Shown here piece by piece: positions 43,607 through 53,348 of a stretch of 64,000 nt of DNA. Location of the stretch: the NCBI RefSeq assembly GCF_025567625.1, contig NZ_JAOQJC010000030.1, forward strand, positions 1-64,000, written 5' to 3'. A program made the position numbers and the translations under genes. Source of the stretch: Paenibacillus sp. J5C2022. GTDB taxonomy: Bacteria > Bacillota > Bacilli > Paenibacillales > Paenibacillaceae. The notes under the pieces are model-generated. The model was given only the letters and a program-made list of their open reading frames with translations, ran no database searches and was not told the origin of the DNA. Each line of letters opens with the position of its first letter. Within the stretch, counting starts at the first letter, position 1.

Positions 43607-44503
43607 TTAGCCTTTCACTGAGCCGATCAAAACGCCTTTTACAAAATGCTTCTGCAAAAACGGATATACAAATAAAATCGGCGTTATCGCAATGACTATC
43701 GCGGCAGCTTTAATCGCCTCCGGCGTCAACATCACTTGCATAACCCCTTCAGATCCGCCAGCAGGGTTAAGCAGATGCTGATCCACCTGCCTGATCATCT
43801 GATAAAGCTTGAGCATAAGCGTCTGTTTACTGGATTTCCCAATATAGAGCATCACCTGAAAATAATTGTTCCACCAGCCCACCGCATAGAACAGAGACAG
43901 CGCAACTACAATTGGCTTGCACAACGGCATAATGATTTGCACAAGTATCCGCCAGTCCCCTGCTCCGTCGATCGCGGCGGACTCTTCAATCTCTTCGGGC
44001 AGCCCTTCCATAAAGGTCTTCATGACAAACATGTTGTAGGTGCTTATTAACGCAGGCAGCCACAGCGACCAATAGGAATTCATCAGTCCTAAATATTTGA
44101 CCAAAATAAAGTTCGGAATAAGACCTGACACAAAAAGCATTGTAAACGTTATAAACATTAACAAAGCACTTCGGCCAAGCAGTCGCTTCTTCGATAGAGG
44201 ATAAGCTGCAAGTATCGTCAATACGATATTCAGCAATGTGCCTACTAGCGTAACCCATATCGTATTTTTCATAGAAATGAACAGCTGTCCGTCGTCAAAT
44301 AAACGTTTGTAAGCTTCGATGTTGAATTCGACAGGCCAAAGCATCACTTCACCTGAAGTAATTGCTCTGCTGCTGCTGAATGACGCTGCTACCTCATACC
44401 AGAAAGGATATAATGTAGCCAATGAGAAAAGGCCAAGAAATAGCGCATTTATCGCTCCTCCCAGTTGCGGCAGCAGCTCCTTCTTGTTTGTCTGTTTTTT
44501 CAT
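43607..44503 (-). CDS. LplC-type sugar ABC transporter permease
   Basis: 298 residues from the ATG at 44503; a GTG at 44512 would overlap the upstream gene by 7 bp and is also possible. Six helices expected. EAA loop at GLPEEIEESAAIDGAGDWRILVQIIMPLCKP; C-terminus FVKGVLIGSVKG. Pairs with the LplB-type permease just upstream. No ATP-binding subunit is encoded in the operon. Confidence 0.92.
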   Translation of the reverse strand: MKKQTNKKELLPQLGGAINALFLGLFSLATLYPFWYEVAASFSSSRAITSGEVMLWPVEFNIEAYKRLFDDGQLFISMKNTIWVTLVGTLLNIVLTILAAYPLSKKRLLGRSALLMFITFTMLFVSGLIPNFILVKYLGLMNSYWSLWLPALISTYNMFVMKTFMEGLPEEIEESAAIDGAGDWRILVQIIMPLCKPIVVALSLFYAVGWWNNYFQVMLYIGKSSKQTLMLKLYQMIRQVDQHLLNPAGGSEGVMQVMLTPEAIKAAAIVIAITPILFVYPFLQKHFVKGVLIGSVKG

Positions 44504-44505
44504 GG

Positions 44506-45462
44506 CTACCACAACCCCCGTTCTCCAGATACTTTAATCATTCGATTCACGCTAATAATAAGGATTAATCCTACAATCGATTGAAATAAGCCGATAGCTG
44601 TCGTATAGCTGTAATTCATATTTTGCAATCCGACCCGATAAACGTAAGTGCTTATTACATCCGCAACATCTAGCACAGAACTGTTTTGCAGCACCAAGGT
44701 CTGTTCAAGCCCCACGTCCATCATGCTGCCCATACGCAAAATAAGTAGAATCGCTATCGTACTGCGAATACCCGGCAATGTAACATGCCATATTTGTCTA
44801 AGCTTGTTGGCACCATCAATTTTGGCAGCCTCATACAGTTGCGTATCAATGGCCGCCATTGCCGCGAGATATAGAATCGTCCCCCATCCCGCTTCTCGCC
44901 AAATACCCGATAACGTGTACATAACCGGCCACCATGAAGAATTAGCCATAAAATAAATCGGATCGATACCAAATACCTTGTCCAATATCAGGTTGACTAT
45001 CCCGGTACTTGGCGACAGCATCGCAACCAGAATACCGCCCAGCACTACCCAGGATATAAAATGCGGAACATAAAGAAAGTTTTGCACGATGCGCTTATAC
45101 CATTCTCTTCGAACCTCGTTTAATAGAAGAGCCAAAACAATCGGTACTGGAAATCCAAAAACTATGCTGTACACATTCAATAACAATGTATTTCTTAATA
45201 CGCGCCAAAAATCTGCACTATCGAAAAGTAATTCAAAATGCTTAAAACCTGCCCACTTGCTTCCCAATATGCCGTCAGTGAATCGATAATCCTTGAATGC
45301 GATAATTTCGCCACCCATGGGAAGATACTTAAATATGATATAAAAGAAGATTACAGGCAACAGCATCATATATAAATACTTATCCCTGATCAGTCTTTTC
45401 ATAATTGTACCTTTCTTCTTCGTTCCAACTGGCACTTGGTTCACCGGGATCATCCCCTTCAT
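44506..45462 (-). CDS. LplB-type sugar ABC transporter permease
   Basis: 318 residues with six membrane helices. FKYLPMGGEIIAFKDYRF near the N-terminus and the EAA loop YEAAKIDGANKLRQIWHVTLPGIRST are signatures of the LplB/YtcP group. GAGGAGGAG precedes the ATG. First transporter gene, following the AraC sensor gene by about 160 bp on the same strand, so the sensor and transporter are probably co-regulated. Confidence 0.92.
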   Translation of the reverse strand: MKGMIPVNQVPVGTKKKGTIMKRLIRDKYLYMMLLPVIFFYIIFKYLPMGGEIIAFKDYRFTDGILGSKWAGFKHFELLFDSADFWRVLRNTLLLNVYSIVFGFPVPIVLALLLNEVRREWYKRIVQNFLYVPHFISWVVLGGILVAMLSPSTGIVNLILDKVFGIDPIYFMANSSWWPVMYTLSGIWREAGWGTILYLAAMAAIDTQLYEAAKIDGANKLRQIWHVTLPGIRSTIAILLILRMGSMMDVGLEQTLVLQNSSVLDVADVISTYVYRVGLQNMNYSYTTAIGLFQSIVGLILIISVNRMIKVSGERGLW

Positions 45463-45620
45463 TGCACTCCTCCTCCCTGCTTCGATTATGCTTGGCTGGT
45501 GCTTCTGCCTCGCAACTCGATTGTATGCAGCTTGGCAAGACTGGCGAAAGAGACTCGTTTTAAAATGGTGCCATTTCTTGCAAAAAGCAAGGTTACATTA
45601 CTTAATTCAGGTGTATTTTC

Positions 45621-47921
45621 TTAAGATTCAAGCTGCTCTTGCTCCCTAAACTCTGTAGGCGTCAGCCCTGTATATTTCTTAAAGGCACGCAGAAAGCTTC
45701 GCGTATTCGTGTAGCCAACCGCTTCTGCCACATCATTGACCTTCATGCTTTTGTCGAGTAGAAACTGTTTGGAGGCCGCAATACGAATCTCAATCAAATA
45801 ATCAATAAAATTCCGTTCTGTATGCTCTTTGAACAACTTGCTAATATAGGGTGGCGTTAATTGAAACTGCTTAGCCAATTGATCCAAAGAAAGCTCGCTC
45901 TCGTAATAATGCTCTTGAATATAGCTCAGTATGCTGTCTACCGTTTTATTTTTACCGCGACTGCTTCTTTTATCTGCAATTTTGACTGCTATCTGCTCCA
46001 ATACGCTCATTACAATCCGTTCAATGTCATGCCAGTTGTCGCAGGCTGAAATACGCTGATGCAAATTGCCAAGGCTTGCAATCGTTTCCTCCGGATCGAT
46101 GCCAATAAAAGAAATCATTTGCAGCGACTTCATGATGAGTTCGTAAGAAAGCTGTCTGATAAGGTCAGGCGATAAGTTGCTGCCGAGTGCGTCTGCAAAC
46201 ATTTCCATGACATACAGCTTCACATTCTCATCATCCGATTGCTTCAGCGCTTCCGTAATTCGTTCCGCTTTTTTGACAATGCGGTAATAATCCTGATTTT
46301 GAGAGGTTGAAATATCTTCGATTGAAATAACCGCGTCACTGCCAAACAGCAGCTTATATTGCAATGCTTTAAGGGATTGATCATAGGATTCTGGAATATC
46401 CGCCATACCCGGATAGCAGCGTCCAAGCCCCACTGTTACGGAAAGCTTGAACTCGCGCTCCATCGCCTTCAGCAGCAATTCCAGCACAGCCAGCGCGCGC
46501 AAATGGTTTTGCTCCTCATCGCCTTCAGCAAAGCTGATTAGAATAACCGCCTTGCCGCCTCCCAAATCAACTGCTATTCCGGCATGCTCCATATTAATCA
46601 GCTCTTCCGCCACATTGCAGAGCATGAATGTATAAAGCGCCAGATCTCCGCTACCAAGCTGCTCCCCCTTCTCGATTTCGGCGCTGCAAACCATATAATA
46701 ACTTGGATATAATTTAATCCCGATATATTCCAGCTGATGTCCTACATCGGCATACTCCGTTTTATTGCCAGTCAGCATATCTATCATGAGACGCCACTTC
46801 AGCACAGGCTTGAAATCCCGAACCTGCTGCTCCAAGTGCTCGCGGTCCAAAGAAATTTGATCGAAAATCGTCTCCAGCGAGCTTAACCCGTTCATGCTCT
46901 TCGCGGTCTCAGGCTGCGGAGTGCGGTAAGCTCCAAACATTTTGCCTGCCAGACGCTCGATGGGTTTAAACGTTTTATGATTGAAGTAAAATAGTGCTAA
47001 TAAAGCAACAACAATCATGCATAGCGCCACTAAGATGAGCAAATCTCTAGTTGATGAGATCGGCTTGTATACATCCGTATTGGGGATTACCGTTACTATT
47101 TTCCAATCCGTGTAGTTGGAATTCATATAGAACACAGAGTGCTTCGTCCCATTCAGATCTGTCGTAAACTCGCCCTTCGTGCCGCCTTCCAAAATTTGTT
47201 TAATGTAAGGAAGAGTATCCGCGTTACCATACAGCTGAGAGCGATCGCTATGCGTCACAACATTGCCTTCTTGGTCAATAAGAATGGTTTGACCGCCGTA
47301 ATTCGTCTCATAAATGCCTGCAATCATACGCTGTAGCAGCACTTCATCAATATTCACAGCAACCAGTCCCTTGCGAAACCCTGGCTTACTTATGGCAGGA
47401 TATGGACGAATCAGCGTCACAACATCCCTGGAAACAGCCCCCTCCCATATTCGATGGGTAGGCAACCATTTTATATAGCCGTCCATATTAATATGATTTA
47501 CAAGCCATTCTTCCTCATTTTCCAAACTTGGCAAAAACACTTTATTCGTCAGTATGTTACCGCTTACATCTGAATAGACATAGACCGAGGTTAGTTGCGG
47601 GTTGGAATGGGTAACGCTTGTTACTTTATTAGACAAACTATAAAAATTAGTATATTTCTCTGATTCGTCTTCGTAGCTATCATACATGAAATAAACAAAT
47701 TCCATCTCATTCATCAGCTTCAGCAAATTCCGCTCCGTCTCCCGAAACGACAACTCGATTTTATTATCGATTTGCTTGAGCAGCGCAAAGTGCACATCCT
47801 TCAAGTCCTTCTCCAGCCGCCCCACAGTGCCTATATAGGACAGTCCAAAGCTGAGTATAATAATAACCAACAAAACGATGCTGTATGTAAGCTTGATTCT
47901 CCTCGAAATATGAACAGACAT
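45621..47921 (-). CDS. Membrane-bound AraC-family regulator with extracellular sensor (YesS-like)
   Basis: 766 residues from the ATG at 47921, behind GAGGGGGAAG. A membrane helix near the N-terminus, an extracellular Cache-like domain (about 40-290, with GGQTILIDQEGNVVTHSD), a second helix (about 295-315), a cytoplasmic middle region and a C-terminal AraC DNA-binding domain: ELSLDQLAKQFQLTPPYISKLFK and VNDVAEAVGYTNTRSFLRAFKKYTG. Such one-piece regulators sense extracellular oligosaccharides and activate adjacent uptake genes. Upstream of the LplB/LplC/binding-protein/SLH operon, its likely target. Confidence 0.9.
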   Translation of the reverse strand: MSVHISRRIKLTYSIVLLVIIILSFGLSYIGTVGRLEKDLKDVHFALLKQIDNKIELSFRETERNLLKLMNEMEFVYFMYDSYEDESEKYTNFYSLSNKVTSVTHSNPQLTSVYVYSDVSGNILTNKVFLPSLENEEEWLVNHINMDGYIKWLPTHRIWEGAVSRDVVTLIRPYPAISKPGFRKGLVAVNIDEVLLQRMIAGIYETNYGGQTILIDQEGNVVTHSDRSQLYGNADTLPYIKQILEGGTKGEFTTDLNGTKHSVFYMNSNYTDWKIVTVIPNTDVYKPISSTRDLLILVALCMIVVALLALFYFNHKTFKPIERLAGKMFGAYRTPQPETAKSMNGLSSLETIFDQISLDREHLEQQVRDFKPVLKWRLMIDMLTGNKTEYADVGHQLEYIGIKLYPSYYMVCSAEIEKGEQLGSGDLALYTFMLCNVAEELINMEHAGIAVDLGGGKAVILISFAEGDEEQNHLRALAVLELLLKAMEREFKLSVTVGLGRCYPGMADIPESYDQSLKALQYKLLFGSDAVISIEDISTSQNQDYYRIVKKAERITEALKQSDDENVKLYVMEMFADALGSNLSPDLIRQLSYELIMKSLQMISFIGIDPEETIASLGNLHQRISACDNWHDIERIVMSVLEQIAVKIADKRSSRGKNKTVDSILSYIQEHYYESELSLDQLAKQFQLTPPYISKLFKEHTERNFIDYLIEIRIAASKQFLLDKSMKVNDVAEAVGYTNTRSFLRAFKKYTGLTPTEFREQEQLES

Positions 47922-48112
47922 GTACTTCCCCCTCGACATTTTTATCGCTTTTTTCCATAAAATGAAGTTATTCTATTATAAAGGGGAGAGTTGCTTTCTA
48001 ACAATGAAGGAGTATGTGCAATTTTGCGACATAACTTCTTCTGTAAGCGTCAAATAACAACCCGTCTGTGCATTCATATTACCGAATTGTGGAACAACCA
48101 CGTCGCAGCAAC

Positions 48113-48153
48113 AACGAAAAAACGGCATCCAGGATAACTCATCCTGAATGCCG
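48113..48153 (-). terminator. Second terminator after the cyclodextran import operon
   Basis: CGGCAT-N-CAGGAT...ATCCTG-N-ATGCCG hairpin with a 5-nt loop; on the minus strand it is followed by TTTTTTCGTTG. It insulates the AraC sensor gene from upstream transcription. Confidence 0.8.
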
Positions 48154-48269
48154 CTTGGACCGCCTGGCAAACAACGACAATGCCGTCTAGGTCCGCGTAT
48201 GCGCAGTTGCCCGGCACTTTCGATCGCTTGTTATGCAAATACAATACCTATCGCGGCCACCGAGAAAGC

Positions 48270-48298
48270 GGCATTCGGAGTATTTCGTACCGAATGCC
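48270..48298 (-). terminator. First terminator-like hairpin after the intracellular GH66 gene
   Basis: Minus strand GGCATTCGG and CCGAATGCC pair around an 11-nt loop, followed by GCTTTCTCGG, a weak U-tract. 25 bp after the GH66 stop codon. Confidence 0.55.
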
Positions 48299-48323
48299 AC
48301 CCTGTCATCCTTCATCCTTCACG

Positions 48324-50078
48324 CTATCTTCCATCGTCCTTCATCCGCACAATCAGCATATCCCAGTACAACAGCGCCGGAAGTTCCATCACAAGGCAGC
48401 GTCCCCGGGCAGTTATCTCTTCCCGATAGTCTAGCCGCAGCGGCGCGCCATCCCTTGCATCGGGAGTGGCCAGCAGCACGGCGGCCACTTCTCCATCCAC
48501 CGCAACGGATACGGTGCGCCCGTGAATTTCACGCGGCGCTTCCTTGGACTCATTCCAGTAATCGTCGCTGCTGGCGGCCAAGTTAATGAAATGGATGAGC
48601 TTTAGGCCAGGGTGCTCCCGAATAACCGTCCATACCTTGCCCGCTTCTCCATACGTGCTGTATGGAAAGCCCGAGAAGCTGTATTCCAGATTATCGCCGT
48701 CGGCATGGGTCATGGAAACATCACGCAGCCTTTCGTCATGAAGAACATGTCCATAACGGACACCGAAGTCGGCGTAGTCGCGCACGATGCGCATAAAGCC
48801 CGCCCTCAGCTTGGAATAGTCGACATAATACCCTTGCGTCAACACCCCGCCATGCTCGCCATGCAGCAGATGATAAGCGCCTTGCGCCGTTACGGCCGCG
48901 TTCAACAGGCGGAAGGCATGCTCCGCCCCCGCTTCGCCCAGCGCGCCCGGCTCGCGGAACGGCTTCAAGTATGCCGCCAGTATAACCGGCTTGCCGCCGC
49001 TGTGAAGATTAGCGGCATGAATAATCTCCCGCAAGTGATGGTATCGCTCATACGGCTTCCACACCTCTACATAGATAGCATCCTGATTCGCTGTGGCAAC
49101 CGTACCCACCGGCCAATTGCCTACATTGTTGAAGATGAGGCAGATATCCTCTTTCACCTGCGTCAGCTCTTCTCTGGTGGCTTCGATCAATAGCGGGAAT
49201 TGCTCCTCCAGCCGCTCCAGCCGGGGAGTGCCGCCGAGCCGGGACCAGCCCGTCTTGGGAAAGCCATACGTATCCATATGAATGCCGTCGAAGTTCAGGC
49301 GCTCCACCGTCTCGCGATACTGCTGCACAATATGGCGGTGCCAGGGACTATCGGGCGAAATATTCATAATATTAAATATCCCGATAAAATCGTAGGGTTC
49401 TCCCGCGCTCGTATACAGCCTCCAGTCAGGATGGCGGTCGGCGAACGTCTTGCTGGCCGCGTATACGGCGCCGTAAGCGATCGCCTTCATGCCGTGCTCG
49501 CGACATAGCGCAATCTTCTCTTCCACTACAGGGCGACTTACCTTGCGCCCCATCAGATCGGTATATTCTCCCTCGTCGCTGACCAGCTCGTCATGCCGGT
49601 ACATCCAGTCGTAGAACTGCACCAGATTGAGATGAAGCTTGGCCATCCATTCCACATCCGACCGGTCCCCCAGCTCCTCCGTTCCGAAGTCGCTAAGGAA
49701 GCCGTAGCGGGGAGCACGGCGCCAATCCGAGACGACATCGAATGCAGTCGCCGCTCTCCCTGCAACTGCGCCATCCGCCAGCAGCTCTACCTCCACGCCG
49801 TAACCCATTCGGTCCGCGACGAACGGACCAACCTCCATGCGATGGCGGACAGGAGCGTCGCCAACAGGCAGCGCCAGCTCCCATTCCCGCTGCTCAGCCA
49901 CGGCATCCAGCTCCCATACAGTGCAACGCACCGTCACAGCACACTCTCCGCCGGTTCCGTTCTGCAGCTCCAGGAGCAGCGTCACCTTGCTGCCGCTATC
50001 GTACTGCGCCTTCGCCGGATAGCAATCAAGAAGCTTGACGCCGCTTGTGTTTATATTCTTGTTCATCTCGTCTGTCAT
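48324..50078 (-). CDS. Cytoplasmic GH66 glycoside hydrolase/transferase (dextranase/CITase family)
   Basis: 584 residues and no signal peptide, unlike typical GH66 enzymes, which are secreted. Asp269 in FDGIHMDTYG and Glu338 in IYVEVWKP match the GH66 nucleophile and acid/base (Asp270 and Glu340 in the Bacillus circulans CITase). RYGFLSDF and QFYDWMYRHDE are further family signatures. It has no inserted CBM35. GH66 enzymes hydrolyse dextran or make and open cyclic alpha-1,6-glucans. As last gene of an ABC import operon (4-bp overlap with the permease) it probably breaks down imported alpha-1,6-glucan or cyclic isomaltooligosaccharide inside the cell. Another ATG at 50066 has AAAGGATG at good spacing. 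Confidence 0.9.
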   Translation of the reverse strand: MTDEMNKNINTSGVKLLDCYPAKAQYDSGSKVTLLLELQNGTGGECAVTVRCTVWELDAVAEQREWELALPVGDAPVRHRMEVGPFVADRMGYGVEVELLADGAVAGRAATAFDVVSDWRRAPRYGFLSDFGTEELGDRSDVEWMAKLHLNLVQFYDWMYRHDELVSDEGEYTDLMGRKVSRPVVEEKIALCREHGMKAIAYGAVYAASKTFADRHPDWRLYTSAGEPYDFIGIFNIMNISPDSPWHRHIVQQYRETVERLNFDGIHMDTYGFPKTGWSRLGGTPRLERLEEQFPLLIEATREELTQVKEDICLIFNNVGNWPVGTVATANQDAIYVEVWKPYERYHHLREIIHAANLHSGGKPVILAAYLKPFREPGALGEAGAEHAFRLLNAAVTAQGAYHLLHGEHGGVLTQGYYVDYSKLRAGFMRIVRDYADFGVRYGHVLHDERLRDVSMTHADGDNLEYSFSGFPYSTYGEAGKVWTVIREHPGLKLIHFINLAASSDDYWNESKEAPREIHGRTVSVAVDGEVAAVLLATPDARDGAPLRLDYREEITARGRCLVMELPALLYWDMLIVRMKDDGR

Positions 50079-50905
50079 CCTTTCAAAGCACCTGCTGTAA
50101 TGCCCTTAATGAAGTAGCGCTGGAATACAAGGAAGGCCAGCACCGCCGGAGCAAGGCCGATCAGCGCCGCCGCGGCCATCAGATTCCACTTCGCTCCGTA
50201 GGTCTGGAAGAACATGCTGACCGCCAGAGGGATCGTGCGCATCTCCTGACTCTGCAGGAAGAATACCGCTTGACCGTAGTTGTTCCAGATACCGAGCCCC
50301 GTCAGAATGACTACCGCGGATGTGACGGGACGCAGGAAGTGGAATGTCACCCGCCAGAAGGCGGTGAAGTACGTGCAGCCGTCTATGACGGCGGATTCCT
50401 CGATCTCCTTCGGCTGCGTCCGGATAAAGCTCGTATACAGGAAGACGGACAGCGGCAGCGCATTCGTCGCCGTAAGCAATATCATCGCCCAGTGGGTGTT
50501 GATGCCGTCAATGGATTTCATCAGTGTATAGAGCGGCACCGTAATAATAATAGCGGGGATCATCAGGCAAGCCAGCAAGGTGTTGAAGATGGCGATATTG
50601 CCCTTGCTGCGGAACCTGGCGATGGAGTAGCCCGCGGAGCTGGCTACGAACACGATGACCGCCACGGCACTGAACGTAATGATGATAGAATTCATCATCG
50701 CCTTCCCCAGCTTGGAGCCTTCCCAAGCGTCGGCGAAATTGTTCAAGTGGAAGTCCGGCATCAGGAATATGCTTTGGAACATGCTGCCGGACGGAGAATT
50801 CAGCGACAGGTACAACAGAACATAGAAAGGGACGATGGAGATGATGACCATCATCCCCGCGATTCCATATTTTAAAATCACTTTAAGTACTTCTGGCATC
50901 TTCAT
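50075..50905 (-). CDS. CUT1 ABC transporter permease (MalG type), cyclodextran operon
   Basis: 276 residues, six helices expected. EAA loop: PKEIEESAVIDGCTYFTAFWRVTFHFLRP; C-terminus QRYFIKGITAGALKG. It follows the MalF-type gene by 12 bp and overlaps the GH66 gene by 4 bp, giving tight translational coupling between import and cytoplasmic breakdown. Confidence 0.92.
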   Translation of the reverse strand: MKMPEVLKVILKYGIAGMMVIISIVPFYVLLYLSLNSPSGSMFQSIFLMPDFHLNNFADAWEGSKLGKAMMNSIIITFSAVAVIVFVASSAGYSIARFRSKGNIAIFNTLLACLMIPAIIITVPLYTLMKSIDGINTHWAMILLTATNALPLSVFLYTSFIRTQPKEIEESAVIDGCTYFTAFWRVTFHFLRPVTSAVVILTGLGIWNNYGQAVFFLQSQEMRTIPLAVSMFFQTYGAKWNLMAAAALIGLAPAVLAFLVFQRYFIKGITAGALKG

Positions 50906-50917
50906 AGCAGTTCCCTC

Positions 50918-51802
50918 TCACAGCTCGTATTCGGATTTTCGTGTAATGCGCAGGAAGAGCACGACGGGAATAAGGATGATGACGAACAGAATCAGCGCAA
51001 CGGCTGTGGAATAGCCCGTGAAGCTTCCGTACAGCATTCTGAGAATGTAGATGCTAAGCGACTCCGTCGCATAGCCCGGTCCCCCGTCCGTCAAGGCGAC
51101 GATAATCTCGAATACGGATAAGGATCCGATAATATTGGTGACGACATTAATCTTGATCGACGGATACAGAAGCGGCAGCGTCACATAGCGCAGCGACGCC
51201 CATCTCCCCGCCCCGTCAATTGTGGCAGCCTCGTAGAAGTCCGCCGATATGCCCTGCAATCCCGCCAAATAGACGATCATCGTCATCCCTACATATTGCC
51301 ACACGTTCACCACGACCAGCACGATAAGCGCCGAGGAGCTCTCACCAAGCCAGTTCACATCCAGGAAGCCAAGCCCCAGCCCCTCCAGCACATGTGCCAG
51401 ATAACCTCTCTCCGGCTGAAGAATGAAGTACCATATATACCCCATAATAAGCGGGCTGATGACCGCCGGCAGGTAGACGACCGCTCTTACGAATCCTCTG
51501 CCTGCCAGCTTGCGGTCCAGGAACAGCGCATACATCAGCCCGAACAAGTTCAGCAGCGGCGCACTGCCCAGCGCGAAATAAATCGTAATAAGCACATCGT
51601 TGCGCGCCCGGTCATCCTTGAAGAAATCGAAAAAGTTCTGCAATCCGACGAAGTTAGGCGTAGTAATGCCGTTGGAATCCGTTAGTGCAATGCCAACGCC
51701 CTGCGTAAGCGGGTAGAGAAAGAACAAGCCAAACAGCAGGATCGCAGGAACCGCCATGAAGTGATGTAGTCGTGCATTTAGTTTATTGATCCATACGCGC
51801 AT
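50918..51802 (-). CDS. CUT1 ABC transporter permease (MalF type), cyclodextran operon
   Basis: 294 residues from the ATG at 51802, with GGTGGGAG upstream; a GTG four codons earlier overlaps that site. Six helices; the EAA loop is FYEAATIDGAGRWASLRYVTLPLLYPS, and GGPGYATESLSIYI is the usual periplasmic-loop motif before the last helix. Lies 52 bp after the binding-protein gene. Confidence 0.92.
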   Translation of the reverse strand: MRVWINKLNARLHHFMAVPAILLFGLFFLYPLTQGVGIALTDSNGITTPNFVGLQNFFDFFKDDRARNDVLITIYFALGSAPLLNLFGLMYALFLDRKLAGRGFVRAVVYLPAVISPLIMGYIWYFILQPERGYLAHVLEGLGLGFLDVNWLGESSSALIVLVVVNVWQYVGMTMIVYLAGLQGISADFYEAATIDGAGRWASLRYVTLPLLYPSIKINVVTNIIGSLSVFEIIVALTDGGPGYATESLSIYILRMLYGSFTGYSTAVALILFVIILIPVVLFLRITRKSEYEL

Positions 51803-51854
51803 GGTCTCTCCCACCTGCCCTATTATTTAAAAAAACCAACCGTTAAAGTTTCCC

Positions 51855-53210
51855 TTACTTATTCGTAGCGTTCCAGGCTTTATCCCAAGCTTCCTTGTAG
51901 GCGGAAGCGAACTCCTGCGAGTCCTTGTACTTGCCTGCGAGCAGCTCCTGCACCATACGGCCCGCGTCATCTCCGGAGAAGCCCGACGGCGTATCTGTGA
52001 AGGCGATGTTGACGCCCGCTTCCAAGGCTGCGGCAGCCTGATCCTTCAGCGGTCCCCAATCGGCGTTGACATCTGTGAAGGCCGGAGGAGACTTCAGGAA
52101 TTCACTATACGCCTTCAAGTTCTCCGGCTGGAACAGGAATTCCAGGAACTTCTTCGCTTCCTCCGGATGCTTCGATTCCGCAGTTATGGCATAGACGGAA
52201 TCTTCCGCCGACAACGTGACGGGCTCCGTGCCGTCCGCAATGGCCGGGAATGGAGCGAATCCGATCGTATCCGCCATATCCGGCTTCATGTTCAGCAGAT
52301 CCCCAAGCACCCACATGCCTTGACTGAACAACGCAGACTGTCCGTTCACGAATGCTTCCTTCTGGTTGTCGTAAGTCGCGGTCAACGCATCCTTGTTGAT
52401 TAATCCCGCTTCCTTCAGCTCCATCAGTCTGCCTGCGAACGCATCGATGCCTCCGCCGGCAGCATCGAACTGCAGCTTGTCGGACTCATTGTTAATGAAT
52501 GCCGCACGCGCATCCGCCACGCCGTACTTCTGCTTGATGACGCCGTGCGCCATGAATTCGATCAGATGGCCCAGCGTCCAGGAATCCTTGCCCGCCAGGA
52601 ACATCGGCGTCATGTCCGGCTTCTGATCTTTAATGGCTTGCAGGTTGGACTTGAACTCCTCCCACGTATGCGCTTCTTTCAATCCCAGCTCCTCGAACAC
52701 TTTCTTATTGTAGAAAATGCCCGCCATCGTCACGTTCGTCGCTACGCGGAATTGCTTGCCCGTCTTGATGTCGGTGTTCAGCTCCTTGATGGCAGGCAGC
52801 ACGCGCGACCAGAACGGCTCGTTCGACAGGTCCAGATATTTCCCTTGATCCACATAATCCTGCGCATACACCGTCGTAATATCCGGCACATCGCCGGAAG
52901 CGAACTTGACCTTGATGACATTGCTGGCATCCTTCTGATACTCCTGCTCCACTTTAATGCCCGGATTATCGGCTTCGAATTTGGCAATCAGCTCGTTAAT
53001 CAAGTCTACTGTCTCTACTTTGCCCGTGAAAAATTTCAGCGTCACATTCTCTTTCGGCTTATCAGTCGCCGGCTGCTTCGTCTCCGTATTGGCTGCCGGC
53101 TTATCCGTTGCAGCGCTTTCATTGTTGCCACCGCTATTGGAGCTGCACGCCGCACTCAGCATAAGGATGAGCATCATGCTAAGAAATGGAATCCACTTAT
53201 TTCTTCTCAC
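51855..53210 (-). CDS. CUT1 solute-binding lipoprotein, candidate cyclic isomaltooligosaccharide receptor
   Basis: 451 residues from a GTG start behind GGGGGAGGAAA. The lipoprotein signal ends in SAAC at about residue 22, followed by a Thr/Asn/Lys-rich linker. The body is a family-1 binding protein (KFEADNPGIKVEQEYQKDASN, VFEELGLKEAHTWEEFK, NGQSALFSQGMWVLGDL). First gene of the operon binding protein - permease - permease - GH66, divergent from a YesM-type sensor kinase. Specificity is inferred from the GH66 partner and the neighbouring extracellular GH66/GH31 operon. Confidence 0.9.
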   Translation of the reverse strand: MRRNKWIPFLSMMLILMLSAACSSNSGGNNESAATDKPAANTETKQPATDKPKENVTLKFFTGKVETVDLINELIAKFEADNPGIKVEQEYQKDASNVIKVKFASGDVPDITTVYAQDYVDQGKYLDLSNEPFWSRVLPAIKELNTDIKTGKQFRVATNVTMAGIFYNKKVFEELGLKEAHTWEEFKSNLQAIKDQKPDMTPMFLAGKDSWTLGHLIEFMAHGVIKQKYGVADARAAFINNESDKLQFDAAGGGIDAFAGRLMELKEAGLINKDALTATYDNQKEAFVNGQSALFSQGMWVLGDLLNMKPDMADTIGFAPFPAIADGTEPVTLSAEDSVYAITAESKHPEEAKKFLEFLFQPENLKAYSEFLKSPPAFTDVNADWGPLKDQAAAALEAGVNIAFTDTPSGFSGDDAGRMVQELLAGKYKDSQEFASAYKEAWDKAWNATNK

Positions 53211-53348
53211 TGTATTTCCTCCCCCAAGGTTGTATTGATGCTACACCATAAGCTTACAGCGGTTTCCATGCCCGCGAAATACCGAAGATTCATGAAGAAG
53301 GTACGTTTTTTTCAGATGCGCTTTACAATTGGACAGCGATGACATAAC

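Noticed and set aside
53240..53275. cre-like sequence before the cyclodextran binding-protein gene
   Set aside because: The CG core is out of register with the consensus by one base; the match is too weak.
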